Shown here: piece by piece, positions 1 to 11,725 of the stretch | Numbering within the stretch: position 1 is the stretch's first letter | How the letters are laid out: every line of letters begins with the position of its first letter | Position numbers and translations under genes: made by a program | Assembly (NCBI GenBank): GCA_022702545.1 | Contig: JAHRBC010000001.1 | Coordinates: forward strand, 3,224,001 to 3,288,000 | Direction: 5' to 3' | DNA from: Phycomyces nitens | Taxonomy: Eukaryota > Mucoromycota > Mucoromycetes > Mucorales > Phycomycetaceae | DNA: 64,000 nt | Notes under the pieces: generated by a model | Told to the model about the DNA's origin: nothing | The model's database searches: none | Seen by the model: only the letters and a program-made list of their open reading frames with translations

Positions 1-47
1 ATAACAACAAATTGACCTTGACATTCTTGGTATCTTTATTATCAAAG

Positions 48-308
48 GGGATTATTAATTGGACTGACGGAAGAGCAGGTTGAGGCCGCTGTTGGCTACA
101 ATTATGTGCGCTTACTCAGGAAAGGAGGTAAGGAAACAAAGTTCAAGAGCCAAAGACTGACATTTTTGCCAAAGAAACACGAAAGAGTACAATCAATGCC
201 GCAATCTCATTCGCACCACCAATTGGCATAACAGAGGGTAAAAAGAGAAAAGAAAACGACACTCCAGATGAAGATCAGGAATCCAAAAAGGTCAAAAAGA
301 CCAATTAG
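48..308 (+). CDS. 3' end of an unidentified gene (partial)
   Basis: The window opens inside an intron that seems to end with an AG at 46-47. The following exon reads GLTEEQVEAAVGYNYVRLLR, which looks like genuine coding sequence. Further on, a second frame reads as a lysine-rich, acidic tail ending at TAG 306-308 and containing KKRK and KKVKK, which would suit a nuclear localisation signal. The first frame instead runs to TAA at 229-231. I could not join the two frames with a normal-sized intron, so either the true C-terminus or the reading frame is uncertain. The EEQVEAAVGYN segment faintly resembles the end of membrane dipeptidases, but this is not enough to name a family. The 5' part lies outside the window. 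Confidence 0.4.
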
Positions 309-472
309 ACTAAAATAAGCATACCAAAGAAGATGCGATAAACCATAGTGTACAGATAACAAAGAAGGATTAGATATTAAGGTGTTCATGGCATGGAAAA
401 CATTCTTCATTAATATTCTTTTATTTTTAATGGTGTCTCGATATTTAGACCTTCTATTATGTAGCTAATTCC

Positions 473-1700
473 CTACAGATACTTCTCGCGAATATTCTTT
501 GCAAATCCAACTAAATTATCGTGCTTGAGCACCAAATTACGCAGAGTACTCGCCTGACGCTTCTCTTCCGCTGGCACAGATGAGTCAGTAAACTGTGGTG
601 CACCCAAAATGATGTGCAGATATGAAAATATAACTGCATCAACCCAAGTTGGATCACTACAAGAATAAAGATCTTTAGTTCACCTTGCTCATCTGCTCTT
701 TACTTCTTACCTTGAGCCAAAAAAGTATGTAGATTCTCCCAATTTAACCGACAAAGCCTCAAGAGCATGAGCAGCATCCGAGTAAATCTATTCAACAACA
801 TGAATATCATGTATTCTCTCGGGTTGCATTACCTCTTCTCTGACTAGAATGTCTCGGTCAGCCAGTAGTTGCTGAACAATTTTGTTTTGTTTCTTGTAAG
901 CCAAGATATGATCCACTGGGACAGGAACATGGCCAAAGTAAGCTTCAGAAGTTGCATTTGTGTAATTAAGAGGCTCAAGCCACATGGAGAAAAGCTAAGA
1001 ATAATATGTATAACAAATTAAACGTCTTTCATCCAAGATATCCAAATGATTCTTACCAATGCAGCGTTCAATTTTGTGTTTGCCAAAGAAGCAAATGCCT
1101 TTGCAACTTCATTGTCATCACCTGTCAACTTTCTGCTCTTTCCCTATCACCAATTAATCAAGCAAATATACAATGTTTGTCTTGGTCAGCTCCATTGGCC
1201 ATTTATTCCTCTTAATATTTACCATGTCCTCGACCCATTTGTGAATCTGTTGGCCATGGTAAATAGCACCAGGAACAGTGGCCATAAATGGCAACTTTCC
1301 TAATAAGAAAAAATTAACAAATATTCAATCTATATATACATATTATATATATTAAAAAAAAGTACCAGAAGGAGAGGCATCAGGCTCATTACTATTGACA
1401 ATGTCAAACTCAATTCCAGCAAATCTGAGGTAAATCTAGAATCATCACAATCAGTCATAATTCGCAAAACGATTAAAATGGATTGCATACTTGGACTTGC
1501 AGACATTCGGCATCAAAACTTCCCCATGTGTTTCTCCAGCCAGGGCCAAAGATGTACAACGTGTCCTTTGTCAGGCGTGGAGGCTGATAGACAGAAGGAT
1601 ATGTCTTGAGAGGAAAGTTCTTGAGCTTGAGGAATTCAAGACAGGCAGGTAGTTCTATTTTAGGGAGAACGCCAAATCGCTCAGAAGGAGTGGTGGTCAT
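473..1700 (-). CDS. Metaxin-type SAM/TOB complex subunit (mitochondrial outer membrane)
   Basis: Metaxins belong to the sorting and assembly machinery that inserts beta-barrel proteins into the mitochondrial outer membrane. The protein starts MTTTPSERFG at 1700. Exon 1 (1491-1700) carries WGSFDAECLQVQ, the start of the GST-N-like fold, and continues in exon 2 as IYLRFAGIEFDIVNS. Later exons give SGKLPFMATVPGAIYHG and HKWVEDMV. The C-terminal part has the metaxin hallmark HALEALSVKLGESTYFFGS followed by DPTWVDAVIFSYLHIIL, and the stop is at 473-475. At least six short introns are needed; one removes the apparent stop after 788, so the exon EEIYSDAAHALEAL joins cleanly. Whether it corresponds to Sam35, Sam37 or metaxin-2 cannot be settled by eye. 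No C-terminal membrane anchor is obvious. Confidence 0.82.
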
Positions 1701-2392
1701 AATGTATGCGTCTTATTGTTCAAGCAAGTCCGTAGGCAATTTGGCTGGACTATACAGTGTAAGCATAAATTGTCGCCATCAGAAACCCCATGAAGTTCAT
1801 TAGTGGCTTAGAACACAATAATATCTAATATTGCAATTTGTTTCAAAATGATTAAGGATATTTTATAATCCTTCAATGTAAGGGTATATTGGTTGTTTTT
1901 GCAAAAGGCATTGCATGGCACACTCTTTTTTTTATACAAGACAAAGTTTATTGATATAATTGAAAAAGCAAGTCTTGGTTTCTAGAGAAAAGAGGTAAGT
2001 ACCTGGGAAAGTTATGGGTATGTAGATGCAAGATAGAAGAAGAAAAAGTAGAGCCATGTACAGCGATAAATACAAAAATTACAAAAGGCAATGAAACGGC
2101 TATTTTGTTGTTGGAAACCACATTGGGAGGAAAAAAAAAGGTATGTCGTCAAAGGAAGTTGTCTAGTATGCCTTGCAAACAGCAGTAAAGAATGCGATTT
2201 TAACTCAATAATAAATCAACGTTCCCCCCAAGATTGCTGCTTTCGTTTTACTTTGAATACCATGTTAAAAGAATCAATGAATAATAATTGAAAGAAGCTT
2301 ATTGAACAGAAAACTTTTTGTTACATACTTTACTATTTTTACCAAGGCATTTTCCAACATTTTTTTAACATTTTACGAAATAAAAATAAAAA
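1701..2392. other. Spacer between metaxin start and SPT5 stop
   Basis: This spacer of about 690 bases holds the upstream region of the metaxin gene and the 3' flank of SPT5. I see no supported gene; the short open frame on the plus strand near 2091 is low-complexity and starts inside A-rich sequence. Confidence 0.5.
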
Positions 2393-5300
2393 TCACGAAG
2401 TTGGACCCAAAATCCTGTACTTTCCAACAGAACTCATGCCCATAATCTTGAAGCCACTCATATCTCCTCTGAGGCGTACGATACCATCGTGGCTGTCTAC
2501 ACCAATAAGAGATCCTAGCTCTCCACGGTGCTCACCCAGAATAACCTTGACATCATCCTTCTTGCTTGGCCGCACTGGCTCCAGGCTTTCAAATGGAAGT
2601 TCTGCAGTGGTGTTATTGTTGCTCAACAGGATTGTACATGTCCTTGCACTATGATTGACTGCAGTAATGGCAGCCAGTTGACCTTCAGCAACATTGCCAT
2701 GTGATGAGACTACCTTGACTTCAATCTCTTCAATAGGCCAGTCTCCAGCATCATCTTGATCTATAGAATAAGATCAGTATGTAGCACTTTAGAATCGATT
2801 CTTTGAATAGCCTACCTTCATCTTCAACATGGTGATAATCGCCTCCAGTTGGCATGAATGGTGTCTGTGCTGAAATACCAGGTGTAGTAGGTAAATAGTT
2901 TCCAGGAGTGGGTGCACTGAGCATATGTGCTACTGGTGTAGGTGCACTCATGGCTGCTGGTGTTGCAGGAATAAGATTTGCACCAGGTGTTGGCGCACTG
3001 TCGTAAAGGGTGGTTGTGTGGTCGTACATTGATGTGCCATAGTTTGCAGCTGGTGTTTGGGGATATGGTGCAGGTGAAGGTGCAGTGTTACCGTATGATG
3101 CCTATAAAAATAAACAATTTTTATAAGTACCTATGGTTTTTCGGTAACAATGTAAACTTACTGCTGGTGTAGGTGGAACCATTGAGTGTGCAGCAGGGGT
3201 CGGTGCCATATCGTTTTCAGAGTAACGGCCACTCCACATGGGTGTCTTGCTTCCGGGATCTACAAAGCCTGGGGTCTTTGCAATCATACCGCTACTTCTA
3301 TGAGGTGTCTCTGCTCCCCACATTGGTGTTTTACTTCCTGAATCCCAAGCAGATGCCTTTGATCCACTGCCAAAAGAATGTGGGTTGGGTGTTTTACTTC
3401 CAGAGTCCCAAGCAGGTGTTTTGCTGCCGTTCATTGTGTAAGGATTAGGTGTCCGTGCGCCAGAGTTCCATGCAGGTGTTCTGGCACCAGATGCGAAATG
3501 CATTGGAGTAGTTCCACCCTCACCATAACGTCTAGGTGTAGATGATGGGGCAGCAAAGTCATTTGGTGTTGCGAATCTGTCATTGGAGACCGCCATACCA
3601 ATGGTTCCTCCTTGTGCATCTAGAAGCACCAACTTGGATTTGTCTACGTTGATGACCTTACTATTGGTGTGAAGTTCAACTCTGGCCATGTCGTCGGTAG
3701 TGTCCTTGACAATACCAACGTATCCCTTGTGGGGTCCTTGGGCAATGCGCACAGTCTTTGCAACCAGGTTATCACGTCCACCTCTGCCGCGTCCATAGAA
3801 TCCACCACGGGCAGCTCCTCTTCCACGCCCACGACCATCAGGTGCACCTCTTCCCATACCAGGGGAGTTTCCATATGGCTGTTGTTGGCGAGATAAGTCA
3901 CGGCCTTGTGCGAGTCCTTGCTGTAAAAGTAGTAAGAATGATGATCTAATTATGCCCATAAGAATAGACTTACCAGACTAGGTCTGCTCTTTGCAGCAAC
4001 ACTGACAACTGAGCGGGTATTGTTGACCCATACACCATAGTTTTCTACATTTTCACGAGAATGCAAGAAGACCAGATTGCGATAGAGATGGAGAATAGTG
4101 CAAGAACGTCTTTCTCCGTCAATCTCAACCACTGAATCGCCTGAACGAATGCTGTTTCCATTAGCATCCGTGGCTACTGCTCTACTGGTTTCACGTTTGC
4201 TAGTAATCTGATGGGGTTCGACAGTTCGGATCTCAGAGTCCTGAGTCAAGACTTTGAAGGAGTCGCGATCGACCTTGACAATCGTACCAACCGTGTGGAA
4301 ACTACAAAAAGTGTTCAATTACACCCTCCTTTGTTGCCCTTTCAAAGCTACTTACTCGAGTTGGACCAAGTCGTGAAGTTCATAGTTTCCAATGACTGTT
4401 CTGGTGAGCGTGATATCTGCTGCCTCTCTCAAATCCTTTGCAAACACCTTGACCTCATTCAATGTTGCATCTGAAAGGATTGTGACAACACTATCCATAA
4501 CATTGACAATCATGCCACTCTCGTCCTTGTAGCGACCATTGATGACCTTGACATGATCACCTTCTCTAAATTTCTTTCGCAATTGTTTTGCAGGAAGAGT
4601 TACTCGCTTTTTCATGCCATCCACATCCAGCATAACAACCACTGAAGATTCTTCAACACTATCAACAACACCAATACTGTGGATCATGTCGCCTTCAATA
4701 ACTTCTACAGTATCGCCACCCTGGAACAAAGTGGATGCCTGTGCATTGTTAACTGCCTGCACAGATAGCTTGGATAGATCGAGAGCGCGATCGCCATCTT
4801 CTCCATTAAGCTCTCCTCCACTTGCAAACTTGGCGATTTCATCCAAAGTTGGGCTCACATCTTCGACCTGTAATGTGGCCACCTTCATATTCTTCTCAAG
4901 GTAGCCATCGCGGAAGTGATCTGTCCCCAAAAACCAATAGGGACCTTTCTTCTGCAAGCTAGAAATTGATCGGCTGGCAAGTCTTTCTGGATTAAATAGT
5001 TTTTGTGGAGGACGAGATCCAACCAAGCCTCTCTTTCGCTTGTTGTTTGGGTCGTCATCGTCGGATTCCAGGTCAAGACGTGGAACTAACTTGACGCGTG
5101 CACTATCCTGAGAATCTGCAACCTCCAAAACTTGTGCAAGATCACCGGCATATCTGCCACGCTTCACACGCACCCAACCCCCCAAAGGTAGCTCTACTTC
5201 CTTTCTTTGAATACTGATCGAGTCAATCATGTCTTTGATAGGTACCAACATAAGTGTTGAATGGTATACATAAGGAATATTCAACAATGCCTGTAGTAAT

Positions 5301-6181
5301 TGACATGATTCAGTATTCACATTCCACAATTAATCCTATGGCGCACCTGTTGAACATGGGCTTGGCGTCTGGCTTCAATGTAGATATATCCTTTTAATGA
5401 CTCTCGGGCAAATGCAGAAAAGGTATCCAGTGGATCATCACCGTTTAGTCTATCAAAATAACGTTTCATCAAGCCAAAGACGACATCTCTTTCTTTTCCA
5501 GGCTAAATAGTAATATACAAACAATTTAGAAAACAAGGGCTCGAGGTTGTTTGCTGAAGAAGAAAAAAAGTAATCTTACTTTGCATTTCACCATCCAGAG
5601 ATTAGGATCATTAACACTTGGAAGTAGCAATTGCTGCGGAACTTCTTCAGATGCTCTGAAACCCTGAGATTTGCGTGCACTGTATTTGCTTTTGAAAAAC
5701 GCAGCCACTTCTTCGTCATTCATTCCATCTGTTTCCTGTTGTCTCCGGCGATCGAGCTCAATGTGGCGTCTTTGGATAGCAGCTGCCGAAGGAAGTTCTT
5801 CGGTCTCTTCTTCAATGAATCCGTCTGGATTCGTAATTATGATGTTTAATCGTGTCAATCATCCATCTAGATCTTTCGAATATTGTATAATTCTGACCTT
5901 CACGACCATAATCCTCATCGTCTTCTTCATCGTCATCGTCATCGTCAACAATGGCCATTTCGTCGATAAAAGGATTATACTTTCTCTTGGCTGGGCGTTG
6001 CTAATGAGCCATAAAAGACGGGACGTTTACAATGCAGGATACTATGTTGTGGACCTGATAAAGGTGTTATACATACCACGTCTTCATCTTCTTCTTCTTC
6101 GTCATCATCGTCATCTTCGTCTTCCTCATTATCGTAAGGAACTTCGTCCTCTTCGCGGTCATTCTTATTTCTGCGAGCCAT
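2393..6181 (-). CDS. SPT5: Transcription elongation factor SPT5 (DSIF large subunit)
   Basis: SPT5 pairs with SPT4 and rides on RNA polymerase II (and I), controlling pausing, capping and elongation in the nucleus. The start MARRNKNDREEDEV (ATG 6179-6181) leads into a long acidic N-terminus of D/E runs, then EEETEELPSAAAIQRRHIEL. The NGN domain follows (PGKERDVVFGLMKRYFDR, IYIEARRQAHVQQAL), then several KOW modules, for example GGWVRVKRGRYAGDLAQVLE, FREGDHVKVINGRYKDESG, and GPHKGYVGIVKDTTDDMARV after an RG-rich stretch. The C-terminal region has many repeats of the form SKTPMW / SKTPAWDSG / ARTPNP, the substrate of CDK9/Bur1-type kinases. A last KOW ends GKYRILGPTS, with the stop at 2393-2395. 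Size, roughly 1,080 residues, fits the family. There are about eight introns. A 40-codon ORF lies divergently 260 bases upstream. Confidence 0.95.
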
Positions 6182-6440
6182 TGTTGTGTGTTTTATAAAA
6201 AAAAAAGTGTTTGCGTTTCTGTAAAGCTTAGAAAAAGGAAGGCTTTCAAAGTCACATGACTTTAAGATGACGTAGAAAGTGACGCTAATATAGCTCGCTA
6301 TCTGCACTTTCTTTGTTGTTGTTTAGCCTTTGTTCTTTTTCATTGAAACTAGAGATATTTGGCTGGACATAGTATTGAAAATATTACGATAAAGAAGCCT
6401 CTCCAACGTGTAGATATAAAGGATAAAGAGCTGTACGTAT

Positions 6441-6612
6441 ATGGCTGATGAAGTATACCAACAACAACAACAAAAAAGAACAGTCTCCCAATATCTGGAT
6501 CCTAGAATCATTATTGGATTCACAAAGGACGATGGCATACAATTGAAAGTTTCTCAGATGTAAATTCTGTTACACAAATCCAAATCGATTGCATTTATTT
6601 AGCTTTAAATAG
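6441..6612 (+). CDS. Tiny ORF of about 40 residues, divergent from SPT5
   Basis: A clean ATG at 6441 opens MADEVYQQQQQKRTVSQY, then LDPRIIIGFTKDDGIQLKV. Read through, it stops at TAA 6561-6563 (40 residues). Alternatively a short intron (donor at 6560, acceptor ending 6602) changes the last residues to SQIFK with a stop at 6610-6612. Both readings give a mini-protein, followed by an A+T-rich stretch with AATAAA near 6670, so the transcript probably ends there. It lies 259 bases from the SPT5 start and may use the same promoter region. I do not recognise the protein. It could equally be a non-functional ORF in an upstream transcript. Confidence 0.35.
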
Positions 6613-6716
6613 AGCTTTTTCCAAGTTCAAGACATGTATGTACACTAAGAATGTTTACTTGTAAAAAAATAAATAAAGTAATCGTCAAAGGATAATTTGG
6701 TTTATTTACACTTGGC

Positions 6717-7601
6717 TTATAGCCCAAAAGAAAACCCTGCTTTCTTGGTGGTATTTACACTACTCTGTTTCTTTTCAGGGATGCCACCTGCAGTCTTGGC
6801 CCCCAGAGTCTTTAAGCTTGAAGGTTTCATGCCTCCCATCATCATCTTCATCTTGGTTCCTCCTGGTTTTGTCGATCCAGTGTTGATTCCAGTAGATGTT
6901 GGAGCCATTGGTTTCATTGACATATTCAGCTTAATCTTTCCTTGTTCATCCTCCCGCTTAAGATCACTAGATTGCTGTCCCAAAACCCCACGTTCTTCTG
7001 CCAGTTTTGCTGCCCTGTCTATCTGCCTTTGGAGCTGCTGTTGTTCTCGCTCATCATCATCCTTTTGTGCTCTTTCCAACTTTTGGACAGCAGCCTAAGA
7101 AAATTCATGTAGTTTAGTACAGTTGGCTATCTAGATTACGATTACCTGTCTTTCCAAAGCCTTTGGACTATTGTCGATCCAGGTCATATACCATCCTTTT
7201 TCTGTCTCGTCTACATGGCAGATACTCTCTCGACCGAGATGTTTTACAAATTCAGAGAGTGATGTCCAGTTTGTAGCGTTCATGTGTAGATGCTCTCGAT
7301 CAGAGATGTATTCCTGGTAGACTTGATTTGCAAACACTCTTTTGGTACCATGTCTACGGGACAGGATGCTCAAAAAGTCTCTCTTGAACTGATCAGAGTA
7401 ACTGTCGACAAATTTTCCAGGATTCTCGGCAACAATAAGCATCTGTCGTTGATGAGATTCTGACGTTGTATGACATTTGAATCCATTCTCATCTCGGCAA
7501 GCCTTTTCGCAGACTTGGCAGTAGAATTTAAGCTTCAAAAGACCCTTTGACTTTATACGGTTTCCAATCGCCTTTGCACTTAAGAATCCATCTTTGCCCA
7601 T
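6717..7601 (-). CDS. KIN17: KIN17 family zinc-finger protein
   Basis: KIN17 (Rts2 in yeast) is a nuclear DNA/RNA-binding protein linked to replication, DNA damage response and splicing. Exon 1 (7146-7601) starts MGKDGFLSAKAIGNRIKSKG, the family N-terminus. It contains a CCHH zinc finger (FYCQVCEKACRDENGFKCH followed by SESHQRQM) and the winged-helix Kin17 domain (RRHGTKRVFANQVYQEYISD, EKGWYMTWIDNSP). Exon 2 (6717-7094) holds a coiled-coil-like QLQRQIDRAAKLAEERG, then a basic tail ending KKAGFSFGL. The total is 277 residues, matching the short fungal forms that lack the C-terminal KOW domain of animal KIN17. The one intron is about 51 nt. The gene is convergent with the tiny ORF at 6441. Confidence 0.93.
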
Positions 7602-7786
7602 GATCACAATGGTGATCAGTGTGCACAGAGCTTGGAAGAAAAGGTCACAGGCAAATGGTTAAATAATTTTCCGAAGTTAAATTACAGACCAGAAATGCTT
7701 GCCTGTGCTGTTTAAGGCACTCGTTCAGATCCCAACAGTACTACAAGCGGACTTGACATGAAACGCGTACATGGGATGAAGGAGAA

Positions 7787-8225
7787 TTATTGGGTGGTGA
7801 AATATACAACCTCTTGTTTTTTTTTAAAAAAAATAAAACAACCTTGTTCCTTTTCTCTCTTTCGCTCTAGGGCTAAAATCATGGCTTGGTCTTCTAAATT
7901 CTCAAGATTCAATGGAACTATCTGGTACCCAAGCCAAGAGCCTAGATAGTATTGGCCATTGTAAGGTGTTGAAGCCAATAGTACGTAAGTTGTCTTTTTT
8001 TTATTTTGTCTGTGGGTTTACAAGACATGAATATTGGTTAAGCGTGAATCCTCAGCCATCGACTGCAACAAACCGACCTCTTTACGATTGACTCCTTGTA
8101 TCGGTTGGATGTTCTTTTGTGCTGATTATTACCAGCAAAGAAAAAGAAGTCGTGCTTACATCCAGTCAAAATATCCACGGGATTTTGATTGAAGGTGCCG
8201 ATAAAAAAAAAGGGGAAGCATTTTT
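7787..8225 (-). pseudogene. Possible broken or incompletely modelled gene
   Basis: On the minus strand several stretches read like protein: IGTFNQNPVDILTG near 8200, NIQPIQGVNRKEVGLLQS and MAEDSRLTNIHVL near 8060-8110, then YNGQYYLGSWLGYQIVPLNL and EDQAMILALERKREKEQ near 7850-7975. The first joins the second through a plausible short intron (donor just after 8160, acceptor AATCAG). The second and third are in the same frame but are separated by a TAA, and the only GT-AG pair that removes it is 12 nt, too short to be spliced. I see no clear start upstream. The family is not recognised. It may be a decayed gene or one whose exons I mis-assembled. Confidence 0.3.
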
Positions 8226-11200
8226 GAATATGTTATGTATTTGGCCAGCTCCCTTTACTATCGCATTGTCTCCTCTGCTTTTCTCGTTGTATAAAAAGCA
8301 TGCTAAAGGATATTTGAAAGGGCTAAAAGACAGCCGGGGTGCATTCATCGCCACGTGCCTTGGACACCTTGTAATCGTGCAATCATGACGAGTAAATAAT
8401 ATTGTTCTTGGGGTGAGCTGTTTGATGGAGTGGTAAGTAAGTATCGTTCAAATGTCTTGCTGGTCACATTCTACAATATCGCTGACTGTATAATAATATT
8501 TTCTTATTAGCGAGTTACCTGCCATCGTCCCCCCCTCTCTCTCCTCTCTAGTCAATAAATATTGACTAGACTTTTAAAAGAACCATTCTAATGAATAAAC
8601 AGATTTATTTTACAATCTGTATGAATTTTATTCTGTAAATAAAAGCCTGTATTTCTATAGTTATTATTATGAAGATATATTTAGTTGTGACATATTTCTA
8701 GAAATTCAATTCAATAGTAATGTCCAAGACTTTTTATGTATATATTTTAATAGGCTAACCTGGCCCTGGCATCAATTTGGTAATTTTTAATATCATTTTT
8801 ATAAATTATCTGGATAACATTTCAGGTTGGAGCCAGATTTATGTGTTGGGATACAAAACCTGGATAACATAAGACTTTTATAACAGCTGTAAATATCATC
8901 AAAGATATACAAAGAGTTTTTTTTTACGAGTCTATTGTTTAATCATGGCCATAGAATTATATATCTTGTGAATATATAGGTATACATGAGTTGTAATGGT
9001 CGAGCTGAAATCAAAGTTGTATTTTACTCGACTTTTTTTTTCCAAAAAGAAAGCTGTCCTTGGGCAGATCAAAAATATATTTGTATATAATAATCAAAAA
9101 GTTCAATACATGTTGATATCCTTGGATATCATGGTTTCATGATAACGCGATCTCTCGATTATTTTAATGGCTAAGACCTCCTTGTATACTATTGAACAGT
9201 TATTTAAATTGTATCTCTTTTTTATATATATATATCTGGTTAGACATACTCGAGCTTTTATTTAAACAGTTGATGTTTCTTGGATTATAGATGCTATACG
9301 TGGCGTTTCAAACTATCAAAGATAGACGCCAATAACTATCATAGTTAACAAAAATGAGATTAAACTCATTTCTAGAATGATAAAGCATCAAGAGGTTTGC
9401 AAATAAGTCTTTGTGGATAGTTTTATCAGACATGTTTGATTTTATTCCTTATTTACAAGCGTGATTTGTTGATATATATATATACAACACGTATAATAAT
9501 ATCCAATAGATATTTTAATGAAAGAAAGAAAAAAGAGTCTCGACTTGTTATAAAATATAAGCATTAGTTGATATAGAAATATTCATTTTTATATATTTCT
9601 CAACAGTTCTATAGACATCTTTTTATAAAAATACATATATATGCAAATGTCAATGTTAAGAATTATAAGCATGTAATCAGCTGATCTGAGCAACCAAAAA
9701 GGTCATGACGTAAAGTATACAAGAGATATATAACAATATTTGATGCATGTCAAGTACAGCAATATCGAATCATGTATATATACTTTATAGCATTCAAACA
9801 AAAAAGAATTCTCTGAGAGATTATCTAGAGCGTGAAAAAGACCTTTGCAAACATGACACTAAACAGACTGCATGCAAATGCAAATGCTGATCAATGGCTT
9901 GTAAAAAATAATAATACAATGGAGCCTCAAGAAACATATTCGTGTTATATAGCATCCTTGGGATGCTGTCATTTGATGCAAGGCATCAAAATATATCTAA
10001 ATCATAGGCATATTTTTTGTACTGGCTCTAATTGTTTAGTAGATTTACGAATATTGAATATTGAATATTGCCAAGAAAACTATGTAGTTATTATAATGCG
10101 TTTATTTTTATGTAAATATAGCTGTTTACAGTATGTAACATGATGAAAAGAAAAATCAATACTAAAGATTGCTGTCCTGTAAACAATATCAAGAGAAATC
10201 GAGTCCAAACTGTTACTTTTGGACTAGTAATTCTATATACTGGCAAAGGAATACTATTATGATGGCTTGCTAACAAAAGCCAAAATACCCGGATGTTTAG
10301 CCTATATAGTACGCGTACAGAGCAGACTGCTAAACTGGCCCGATGAATGAAAATAACGAGATGACTAAAGGAGGAAATAGTCGATTGTATTCTTTGGTTG
10401 GTCCAAAATAAGGGCAAAAGAAAGAAAACATTACTGCGGTCTAAAATTAATTACAAGTGTTTGGTATAAAGAATAAAAAAAAATTCAGTTTAGATCAAAT
10501 GGTTAACTTTTGTCCTATCCAGGTTTTTCGCGTTAATCCCAAAGAAAAGCTTGGTCGGTTAAGGCTGACATGAATAAATATGCAATCTCGATAAACCTGA
10601 TTGCTTTTTGTATTCAAATATCAAGAAATTATTTTACTCTTAATATATCTACTCGATAAAATACATGGGGGTTGAAACAATCATAAATATCAATCAGTTA
10701 AAGCTAATAATGGTCTCGAGCAGCACTAGATTCCGCAGTACATTAGGCTGAAAGTTCTGCCATATATTCTAGGATAGATATTCTAATAAAAGCAAGAATC
10801 TACTTTAAGGCTTGGTTTGTGCTTTGGAAGGATACAAAAAAAAAAGACTTTTTTTTGTTCTCAATAAATGGCACTGGTGATTACACAGCTTTGGTTGAAA
10901 GGCCAGTCTACACTAATAATTTAAATACTATCATCGCTTTCTTTTTTTTGGCTGATAAATAGTATAGAGCCAGCTAACCAGTGTAAATGGCACATATCAT
11001 CTAGATATAATAATAACAATAAAAATAAAAATATTAAATGGAATTCTTGGGTTACTCTTCAAGAGAAGGTTAGCGGTTAAATAGAGGGCTTATCCAAACC
11101 AAATATATATATTTATATATTTTTGGCGTCTAGTGTGATATACTACAAGAGTCAAGACCAGCCATTTTTGTACAGATCTTGGCCCCATGTTGACCAATTC

Positions 11201-11725
11201 TCATAAAGATTGCAAACATTCCTAAATAAACAACTGGAAAAATATTTAAAAGAGTTACATTTTGTAACACACAGTTGGTGGATATAAAGAGATTGTTATC
11301 CTGGGAAAATATGTAGGTATGGTCGACTTTCTTTTTTTTTAAAAAAAAAAAGAACACACACAGTGTTTTCCATGTGAGAATCAAAGGGCTATGTGTGAGT
11401 AGCATGAATATCAGTATCTCTTGTTTGAATATGATAAATAATACACCATTTAAAACAGTAGTTGATAAACATTATATTGGGGGAATAGAGTGGCAGCTGT
11501 CTTTGTAAATGAAAATTACTGAATCTAATATTTCCCCCAACTAACAAGGTAGATATATTTCCGTGGGGAAGGGCCCGGTTTATACTTGTTCTTTGTAGGA
11601 CATTAATCTCAAGTGTTTTCTTCATTGTTTATTGAGTGATCTGTGGGTATATACATATACTTGGTATCTAATACACGCTTATTAAAAAGAATATAATATA
11701 AGCATCTAAAAGAGACCGTTGTAAA
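8226..11725. other. Gene-poor A+T-rich region
   Basis: These 3.5 kb are very A+T-rich, with runs of ATATAT and long A or T tracts. Short open frames at 9832-10143 (+) and 10091-10417 (-) lack family resemblance, good starts or splice context. I see nothing that can be supported as a gene. A phrase CTGGATAACAT occurs twice (about 8810 and 8860), without wider repeat structure. Confidence 0.5.

Noticed and set aside
7690..7760. Possible tRNA-like B-box (GTTCAGATCC) and stem
   Set aside because: The T-arm cannot be paired and no cloverleaf or A-box could be fitted.
8119..8388. 89-codon open frame on the plus strand
   Set aside because: It starts at GTG, and the opposite strand has more convincing coding segments; no family match.
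9832..10143. 103-codon open frame on the plus strand in the gene-poor region
   Set aside because: It starts from a non-ATG codon, has no family resemblance and lies in A+T-rich sequence with no splice context.
10091..10417. 108-codon open frame on the minus strand
   Set aside because: Hydrophobic composition follows from base composition; no start, neighbours or family support it.
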